Shown here: piece by piece, positions 6,947-14,800 of the stretch
Position numbering within the stretch: position 1 is the first letter of the stretch
Layout: every line of letters starts with the position of its first letter
Origin: JBMTVN01 sp046047235
GTDB lineage: Bacteria > Verrucomicrobiota > Verrucomicrobiia > Limisphaerales > JAHDYP01
Assembly (NCBI GenBank): GCA_046047235.1
Contig: JBJOII010000121.1
Location: forward strand, 1 to 17,930
Length of the DNA stretch: 17,930 bases
Direction of reading: 5' to 3'
Notes under the pieces: model-generated
What the model was told of the DNA's origin: nothing
The model's database searches: none
What the model saw: only the letters and a program-made list of their open reading frames with translations
Program-made: the position numbers and the translations under genes

Positions 6947-9900
6947 TTAGCCGCCTCCGACGCGGGCGGCGTCGCGTACGTTTTCTTCGAACGCGGCCAT
7001 GATGGCATCGTCACCATCGAGGCCTTCCTCTTTGACTCGTTTGAGAGACTGGAGGACTCGCTGGTAGTCGGCGGGGATGACTTTGACGAAGCTGGGGAGG
7101 AATTTATCCCAGTTTTCGAGGACTTGGGTTGCGCGCTGGCTTTGGGTGTATTGCGCGTGGCGTTGGATCATGTTCCGCACGGTTTCAATTTCCTCCATAT
7201 CCTGGAGGGATTCGAGGCGGACGAGGGCCTGATTGCAGTGGCCTGGGAACTTGCCGTCTTCATCGAGGATATAGGCGATACCGCCTGACATACCTGCGGC
7301 GAAATTACGGCCGGTGGCACCGAGGATGATGACGCGACCGCCGGTCATATATTCGCAGCCATGGTCTCCGACGGCTTCGACGACTGCGTTGACACCGCTA
7401 TTACGGACGCAGAAGCGTTCACCGGCCATGCCGCGGATATAGGCTTCGCCGCGGGTTGCGCCGTAGAAGGACACGTTACCGACGATGATATTTTCTTCGG
7501 GCTTAAACGTGCTGGCTTTTGGCGGGTAGAGGATGAGTTTGCCGCCGCTGAGGCCTTTGCCGAAGTAATCGTTGGCATCGCCTTCGAGCTCCAGGGTCAT
7601 GCCTGGGGGCACGAAGGCTCCGAAGCTTTGTCCGGCGGAGCCGTGGAATTTGAGGTGCACGGTATCCTCGGGGAGGCCTTCGGGTCCGTGTTTTCGGACG
7701 AGGTCACATCCGGTGATGGTACCGACGACGCGGTGAGTATTTTGGATTTCCAGTTCGCCGGTGACTTTGGAGCCATTTTGGATGGCGGGCTGGCAGAGTT
7801 CCAGGATACGGGTGATATCGAGGGATTGGTCGAGTCCGTGGTCCTGGTCCATTTGGCGGTAGCGGCCGATTTCGGGGCCGACTTTCGGCTGGTAGAGGAT
7901 ACGGGAGAAGTCGATTCCCTTGGCTTTCCAGTGAGCGATGGCTTTGGAGGCTTCGAGGCGGTCGGTTCGGCCGATCATTTCGTTGATTGTTCGGAACCCG
8001 AGCTGGGCCATGATTTCGCGGATTTCCTGGGCTACGAAGCGGAAGAAATTGACCACGTGATCGGCTGCGCCGGTGAAGCGTTCCCGGAGTTGCGGGTCTT
8101 GGGTGGCGACGCCGACCGGGCAGGTATTGAGGTGGCAGACGCGCATCATGATACAGCCGAGCGCGACGAGCGGAGCGGTGGCGAAGCCGAATTCCTCGGC
8201 GCCGAGGAGTGCGGCCACGACGACGTCGCGACCGGTTTTCAGTTGTCCATCGGTTTCGACATAGATACGGCTGCGCAGGTTATTGAGCACCAGAGTTTGG
8301 TGGGTTTCCGCGAGGCCGAGTTCCCATGGCAGGCCGGCGTGTTTGATGGAGGAGAGCGGGGATGCACCTGTGCCGCCGTCGGCACCGCTGATGAGGACTA
8401 CATCGGCGTGGGCTTTAGCGACGCCGGCGGCGATGGTTCCGACGCCGACCTCGGAGACGAGTTTCACGCTGATCCGCGCATCGCGGTTGGCGTTTTTCAG
8501 GTCATGGATGAGTTCGGCGAGATCTTCGATTGAGTAGATATCGTGGTGGGGCGGGGGGGAGATGAGGCCTACTCCGGCGGTGGTCCCGCGGGTTTTCGCC
8601 ACCCAGGGGTAGACTTTTCTGCCGGGGAGTTCTCCACCTTCTCCGGGTTTGGCGCCCTGGGCCATTTTGATTTGGATTTCCCGGGCGTTGGAGAGGTAGT
8701 GCATGGTGACGCCGAAGCGTCCTGATGCGACTTGCTTGATGGCGCTGCACTTGGAATCGCCCTGTTCATTGGTCCAGGTGAAGCGTTCCGGGTCTTCGCC
8801 ACCTTCGCCGGTGTTGCTTTTACCGCCGAGGCGGTTCATGGCGATGGCGAGGGCTTCGTGGGCCTCTGAGCTGATGGAGCCGTAGCTCATGGCGCCGGTT
8901 TTGAAGCGCTTGACGATGGAGTCGACTGATTCGACTTCATCAATGGGTATGGCTTGGTCCGCGAGTTTGAAGTCGAGGAGGCCGCGGAGAGTGCAAAGAT
9001 TGGCGGCCTGATTATTGATCATCTCCGCGTATTCGCGGTAGAGCTTCTGGCTATTGAGCCGGGTGGCGGCTTGGAGGCGGTGTACGGATTCCGGGTTAAA
9101 GAGGTGGAATTCGCCGTCCTTGCGCCATTGGTAGAGGCCGCCGGGGTCGAGGTTGGGCTCTTTCGCTTTGCGTTCGGGGAAGGCGGCCTGGTGGCGTTGG
9201 AGCATTTCCTGGGCGACTTCTTCGATACCGATGCCCTCGATACGGGAGGGGGTCCAGGTGAAATATTTTTCGATGAGCTTGGAGTTGAGACCGACGGCCT
9301 CGAAAATCTGTGCCCCGTGGTAACTGGCGACCGTGGAGATGCCCATCTTGGCCATGGTTTTAACCACACCTTTGATGGCGCCCTTGATGTATTTCTTGAC
9401 CGCTGTTTTGAACTCGAGGTCGGGCAGGAGTCCCTGATGGATCATGTCCGAGAGAGTTTCGAAGGCGAGGTAGGGATTGATGGCGGTGCAGCCATATCCG
9501 ATGAGCGTGGCGAAGTGGTGGACTTCACGCGGTTCGCCGGATTCGAGGACGAGTCCGATGCGTGTGCGAGTGCCTTGGCGGATGAGGTGATGATGGAGGC
9601 CGGCGACTGCGAGCAGTGCGGGCATGGGGGCGTTTTGGGCATCGATCCCGCGGTCGGAGAGGACGAGGATATTAGCACCTTCCTGGATGTGTTGGTCAGC
9701 GCTTTCGAACAGTTGTTCGAGGGCCTTTTCGAGGGCTCCGGGTCCTTCTTTTGCCTGGAAGACGATGGGCAGCGTTACGGCGCGGAAGCCGGGGCGGTCT
9801 ACATGGCGGAGTTTTTCCAGCTCGTCATTGGTGAGCAGCGGGCCGCTGAGCTTGATCATGCGGCAGCTTTCGGGTTTCGGTTGAAGGAGGTTGCCCTCGC

Positions 9901-11572
9901 TTCCTACCATGATTTCCGTTGAGGTGATGAGTTCTTCGCGGATGGGGTCGATGGGCGGGTTAGTGACCTGGGCGAAGAGCTGTTTGAAGTAGCTGTAGAG
10001 CAGCTGGGGTTTGTTGGAGAGCACTGCGAGGGGGTTATCTGCTCCCATGGCTCCGACCGGCTGAACGCCATCGCGGGCCATTGGTCCGATGATGAAGCGC
10101 AGGTCTTCATAGGTGTATCCGAAGGCTTGTTGCCGGAGCAGGACCGTTCCGTGGTCCGGTTCGTGGACCGAAGGCGGATCGGGCAGTTCTTCCAGGAGGA
10201 CATGATTTTTGTCGAGCCACTCCTTGTAGGGTTCCGCCTTGGTGTAGCGGGCTTTGAGTTCGTCGTCGCCAACGATCCGGCCTTCCTTCATGTCGACGAG
10301 GAACATGCGACCGGGTTGCAGGCGGCCTTTGGAGGCTACGTTTTCCGGTTGGACGGGGAGGACGCCGGCTTCTGAGGCCATGATGACGAGGTCGTCCTTA
10401 GTGACGTAGTAGCGTGAGGGGCGCAGGCCGTTACGGTCGAGGATTGCGCCGATTTGGGTGCCGTCGGTGAAGGCGATGGACGCGGGGCCATCCCAGGGTT
10501 CCATGAGGCAGGAGTGGAATTCGTAGAATGCCTTTAGGTCCGGGTCCATGGCCTCGTGGCTTTCCCAGGGTTCGGGGATCATCATCATGACGGCGTGGGG
10601 CAGTTCACGACCGGCCATGACGAGCATTTCGAGGCAGTTATCGAATACGGCGGAATCGGAGCCGTCGGGGTTCACGACGGGGATCACCTTTTTGATATCG
10701 TCGCCGAAGAGGGGGCTTTCGAACAGCATCTGTCTGGCGTGCATCCAGTTGCTATTACCGCGGAGAGTATTGATTTCGCCGTTATGGGCGAGGAAGCGGT
10801 AGGGGTGGCTACGGTCCCAGCTGGGGAAGGTATTGGTACTGAACCGGGAATGCACCAGGGCGAGGGCGCTGGTGAGACCGGGGTTTTGGAGGTCGGGGTA
10901 GTAGGCTGGGACCTGTTCGGGCATGAGCATACCCTTGTAGAGCATGGTCCTGCTGGAGAGGCTGCAGATGAAGAAATGTTTGTTTCCGGGGAAGTCACTG
11001 TAGCGGATGGCCTGTTCGGCGACTTTGCGGATGACGTAGAGGCGTCGTTCGAAGGCGGTGATATCAGCGAGGTCGGCGCTTCGGCCAACGAAGAGTTGTC
11101 GCACGACGGGTTCGCAGTCACGGGCGGTTTGACCCAGGCTGGAATTGTCTGTGGGGACGGTACGCCATCCCAGGACTGTTTGTCCGTGGTCGGTGACGGC
11201 TTTTTCGAGTCTTTCTTCGCAGCTTTGGCGGTGTGAGGCGTCTTGGGGCAGGTAGACCATGGCGACGCCGTATTGTCCCGGGGCTGGGAGGTTGACTCCT
11301 GCCTCCGAGGCGGCCTTTTGGAGGAAGTCGTGGGGTGTTTGGATTAGGATGCCGGCACCGTCGCCTGTGTTGGGTTCGCATCCGCAAGCGCCGCGGTGAT
11401 TGAGGCGTACGAGGATTTCGAGCCCTTGTTTGACGATTTCGTGAGATTTTTGCCCTTTGATGTGGACGACAAATCCCACCCCGCAGGCGTCGTGTTCATG
11501 GGTCGGGTTGTAGAGTCCCTGCTGGACTGGTGCTGCGGTTTGATTCCGGTTATTGCTAGGTTCGCGATGCAT
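6947..11572 (-). CDS. gltB: Glutamate synthase large (alpha) subunit
   Basis: Hydrolyses glutamine in its N-terminal domain and channels the ammonia to an FMN site, where 2-oxoglutarate is converted to glutamate. The protein is 1541 residues from the ATG at 11572 (E. coli about 1490). The nucleophile is Cys30 in HDACGVGF, exposed after removal of a 29-residue propeptide as in the family. The central and FMN-binding synthase domains follow, with GGEDPERF and GADGGTGASPLSSIKHAG. The [3Fe-4S] cysteines are 1140, 1146 and 1151 (CIMMRVCHLNTC). The C-terminal GXGXG beta-helix contains GGRVIILGATGRNFAAGMSG. An in-frame ATG at 11695 would add 41 unconserved residues; I prefer 11572 because it gives a normal propeptide, although neither start has a clear Shine-Dalgarno. 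gltD follows. Confidence 0.96.
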   Translation of the reverse strand: MHREPSNNRNQTAAPVQQGLYNPTHEHDACGVGFVVHIKGQKSHEIVKQGLEILVRLNHRGACGCEPNTGDGAGILIQTPHDFLQKAASEAGVNLPAPGQYGVAMVYLPQDASHRQSCEERLEKAVTDHGQTVLGWRTVPTDNSSLGQTARDCEPVVRQLFVGRSADLADITAFERRLYVIRKVAEQAIRYSDFPGNKHFFICSLSSRTMLYKGMLMPEQVPAYYPDLQNPGLTSALALVHSRFSTNTFPSWDRSHPYRFLAHNGEINTLRGNSNWMHARQMLFESPLFGDDIKKVIPVVNPDGSDSAVFDNCLEMLVMAGRELPHAVMMMIPEPWESHEAMDPDLKAFYEFHSCLMEPWDGPASIAFTDGTQIGAILDRNGLRPSRYYVTKDDLVIMASEAGVLPVQPENVASKGRLQPGRMFLVDMKEGRIVGDDELKARYTKAEPYKEWLDKNHVLLEELPDPPSVHEPDHGTVLLRQQAFGYTYEDLRFIIGPMARDGVQPVGAMGADNPLAVLSNKPQLLYSYFKQLFAQVTNPPIDPIREELITSTEIMVGSEGNLLQPKPESCRMIKLSGPLLTNDELEKLRHVDRPGFRAVTLPIVFQAKEGPGALEKALEQLFESADQHIQEGANILVLSDRGIDAQNAPMPALLAVAGLHHHLIRQGTRTRIGLVLESGEPREVHHFATLIGYGCTAINPYLAFETLSDMIHQGLLPDLEFKTAVKKYIKGAIKGVVKTMAKMGISTVASYHGAQIFEAVGLNSKLIEKYFTWTPSRIEGIGIEEVAQEMLQRHQAAFPERKAKEPNLDPGGLYQWRKDGEFHLFNPESVHRLQAATRLNSQKLYREYAEMINNQAANLCTLRGLLDFKLADQAIPIDEVESVDSIVKRFKTGAMSYGSISSEAHEALAIAMNRLGGKSNTGEGGEDPERFTWTNEQGDSKCSAIKQVASGRFGVTMHYLSNAREIQIKMAQGAKPGEGGELPGRKVYPWVAKTRGTTAGVGLISPPPHHDIYSIEDLAELIHDLKNANRDARISVKLVSEVGVGTIAAGVAKAHADVVLISGADGGTGASPLSSIKHAGLPWELGLAETHQTLVLNNLRSRIYVETDGQLKTGRDVVVAALLGAEEFGFATAPLVALGCIMMRVCHLNTCPVGVATQDPQLRERFTGAADHVVNFFRFVAQEIREIMAQLGFRTINEMIGRTDRLEASKAIAHWKAKGIDFSRILYQPKVGPEIGRYRQMDQDHGLDQSLDITRILELCQPAIQNGSKVTGELEIQNTHRVVGTITGCDLVRKHGPEGLPEDTVHLKFHGSAGQSFGAFVPPGMTLELEGDANDYFGKGLSGGKLILYPPKASTFKPEENIIVGNVSFYGATRGEAYIRGMAGERFCVRNSGVNAVVEAVGDHGCEYMTGGRVIILGATGRNFAAGMSGGIAYILDEDGKFPGHCNQALVRLESLQDMEEIETVRNMIQRHAQYTQSQRATQVLENWDKFLPSFVKVIPADYQRVLQSLKRVKEEGLDGDDAIMAAFEENVRDAARVGGG

Positions 11573-11893
11573 CAATCGTGCCGTAATTAATTTCGGGCGC
11601 GGATGTAACCACCGTCGGGCTGCTTTTTGAAATAAAAAAACATAGAGCAGATCAATGAGCGTTCGGTATGGGTGTTGCTGTATAGAAGCGATCATGAAAA
11701 ACGCATGCCATTCGCAATGCAGTTCGTGGTTGCTTCTGAATGGCGGCTATTGCGTAATGTGGTCTAGTTCCGACTGGTCCCTTGGTGGGGGTACGGTTGT
11801 GATTTCTGGCCCTGACGCGCAGACAAAGGCATTCAACACGTGGGTGACGAGCAGACAGTTAACGTAGTCAACCGGGAGGAGTGGTTGGGGTGC
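11573..11893. other. Divergent spacer between gltB and the giant protease gene
   Basis: 321 bp with no convincing gene. The part next to gltB (about 11628-11645) is AT-rich (GAAATAAAAAAACATAG) and is the likeliest gltB promoter area, but no clean -35/-10 pair is visible. A short plus-strand ORF at 11655-11867 lacks a ribosome site and any recognisable motif. An inverted repeat at 11707-11744 is listed separately. GGGAGGAG at 11874-11881 is the best ribosome site for the protease gene. Confidence 0.5.
11707..11744. promoter_or_regulatory. Inverted repeat upstream of the protease gene
   Basis: GCCATTC (11707-11713) is a perfect 7-bp complement of GAATGGC (11738-11744). Directly inside it, GCAA (11714-11717) can pair with TTGC (11730-11733), leaving a TTCT bulge. 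It could form a two-part stem in a leader transcript of the protease gene or serve as a protein-binding site; there is no T tract to suggest a terminator. Confidence 0.3.
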
Positions 11894-14800
11894 ATGGTTC
11901 GTAAGCGCGGGCAGCTTTTGCTGCGCAGCCTGGTAGTTTTTGCCCTTTTTCTGTTTTGGTTGGTGTGCGGTTGTTCAGGGTTGGCGAAAGAGCTGGGGGC
12001 GGTTGATCGAGCCGATCGCCGGCAGGCGGTTTTTTTGACGGGGATGTCCGATTCCGGTTCCGGGGAGGGGGTTTTTCAGCGTGTGCGCAGGTTACGGTCT
12101 GGAGGGTTTATGGCGGTGGGGGACAAGCTGGGGAACCTGCGGTTATTGCGAGCTGCAGGGGTTGCTGGTTTGCGCGTGTTGTTGGACTTGGAGCGTCCGC
12201 TGACTGCGGCGGAGCGTCGGGAGGCTGCCCTTATGGGGCTGGAGGTGGGCGGGTGGTGTGCTGACGGGTTGTGGTTTGGCCGGGTGGCTGAGGGGATGGA
12301 GGAGTCCGTGCTTGAGCGGTTTGGGGTGAGGTGGCTAGGGGGTTTTTATCCTGAGGACAAAGTGGATTCCCGGGTTGCTGCTGAGGGTTGGGGGGCGTGG
12401 GCATCGCGACGCGGGGGCAAGTTGGCATTGCGGGTGCGTTTTTTTGACGATTTGGCCGTGGCGGATATTGAGGCTGAGCTTGTGGCGGTTGGGGCCGAGG
12501 TGATCCGGGTGGATCCGGTCTTGGGGGTGGCGGAGGTGGAGATTTTGGATGGAGGGGAGGGGGCGCTTTTGGATTCTTCGATGGTACGGTGGGTGGAGGA
12601 GGGGGCTCCGCCTTTAACGACTTTCAATGATGCCTCCCGTTTGGCGGTGGGGGTGGATGTGCTTCAGTTGCCGCCATTTGACCTGACCGGGGCGGGTGTT
12701 GTGCTGGGGATTTGTGACAGTGGGAATGTCTTTCTGCACGGTGATTTTGCGGGTCGCCTGGAGCACTTGGAGTCGGTGGCGGTGAGTGATCATTCCACCC
12801 ATGTGGCGGGTACGATGGCCGGTTCAGGAGTGGGGAGCGAGGCTGCGGGTGGGGCTGCTTTGCAGTGGCGGGGTGTGGCGCCGGATGCTGACATTGTTTC
12901 CTGGACTTACACTGTGGATCCGGTGGGTTTGCACGGACAGCTTGTGCAGCGGGGAGGGATTTTATCCCAGAACTCATGGGGGTTGGCCATCGCCACCAAC
13001 TACAGCAACTGCAACCTGCATGGGGAGTATTTCTGGACGGCGCCGGACTACGATCGAGTGGTGGGGGGCTTATATAGCAACACGCCGGTCTCGGTGGTAT
13101 TTGCGGCGGGTAATTTGAGGTGGGGAGGGACGACCAATACGTGTGGCTATGGTCCTTATGGTGTTTTGAGTCCACCGGGGACAGCCAAGAATGTGATCAC
13201 CGTGGGTTCTGTGGATTCCATCAGTTCTGACACGTCCTTTTTTTCCAGTTGGGGGCCGACCAAGGATGGGCGGCTGAAGCCGGAGGTGGTTGCGCCTGGC
13301 TCACAGAACAACGTAGATTTCGGGACGACATCGACGACGTCGGATGGGGGTTATGGGGTGAAGCAGGGAACGTCGATGGCGGCGCCTGTGGTTTCGGGAG
13401 GCATTGCCTTGATGATGCAGGAGCATCGGGCACGATTTGGTGGGGCTGACCCGTTGCCCTCCACCTTGAAGGGGGTCCTGATTCACACTGCTGGGGATTT
13501 GGACAATGGATCGACGTATTTTAACGGCGGGCCTGATTTTGCTTCAGGGTATGGGTTGGTGCAATTGGATCAGGCGGTAGAGCATGTTGCGAGCGGGGCT
13601 TATTACGAGGGGCAGTTGGTTCATGGGGGGACGAATACCTTTTACTTTGTGGTTGGCGACACGGCGGACGAGGTGAAGTTGACTTTGGTCTGGGATGATG
13701 TCGCTGCGGTGCAGAATGCCGCGGTGACGTTGGTCAATGATCTGGATCTGGTGGTGGTGGATCCGGACGGGGTGCGGCACTATCCGTGGACTCTGGATCC
13801 GGCCAATCCGGCGTTGCCAGCGCGACAGGATGCTGAGGATCATCGGAATGTTGTGGAGCAGGTTCAGGTCACGTCGGGGGTTGTGCCCGGCGTGTGGCAG
13901 GTTCAGTTGTTGGGGACATCGGTTGGGGGATCTGCGGACCAGAGTTATTCGCTGGTGACTTCTTCGGTTTTGACGGTGGAGACTACGGATGGTCGGGAGG
14001 ATTCCGGGGCGGGTTCGAACGGTAATGGTTTTGTGGATCCGGGCGAGGAGATGTTGCTGGATGTTGTATTCCGCAATTTGGTGGCTGAAACGGGTGAGTC
14101 GTCCTTGTCACTGCTGACAGCGATATCCGATGGGCTGACCATATTGCAGGGGGAGAGTTCGTATGCTCCGACGGCAATGGGGGTGAGTGTTACCAACGAT
14201 GTGCCGTTTCGGTTGCGGGTGAGCCGGGATGCTGAGTGCGGGGTGCCGCTGCAGGTGTTGCAGACGACGTATTGGCAGGGGGGTGTTTTTTCCAACATCC
14301 TGGATGTGGTTCCTGGGGTCTTCGGGGTGACCAATGCTGCGACCGACTTCATTGAATCCACTGACTCGCAGCTTCCCGTGGCTATTCCTGATAGCGAGGG
14401 TAATTTTGTTTCCGGGACGCCGGTGGTCTCTACAAATCTGGTGGATATTCCGGGTCAGATATCTGGCGTGCGCGTTTATCTCCGGATCAACCATGGATTT
14501 GCGGGGGACCTGCTTCTAGAGCTGGAACATCCGGATGGCACGCGGATCACCTTGAGGCCGGTGGTGGGTGATTCGGGTAATGACTATGGCCAGAACGACT
14601 GTGGCGTGGATGTGGTTTGGACTGTGGTGGACGATGCTGCGTCGGGGTTGTTTTCCTCTGCGTCGGCACCCTTTGCGGGGACTTATAGGCCGGAGGAGGC
14701 GCTGGGTGGCTTGTCGGGCAAGCTGGCTGCGGGGGAGTGGAAGCTGCGTGTGGCCGACTATTATCAGTTTTTCGAGGGAGAGCTATTGTGTTGGGGGTTG

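Noticed and set aside
11655..11867. 70-codon plus-strand ORF in the gltB/protease spacer, rich in Cys and Ser
   Set aside because: Weak ribosome site and no recognisable domain, and it overlaps the protease gene's possible GTG start. The evidence is too thin to call it a gene.
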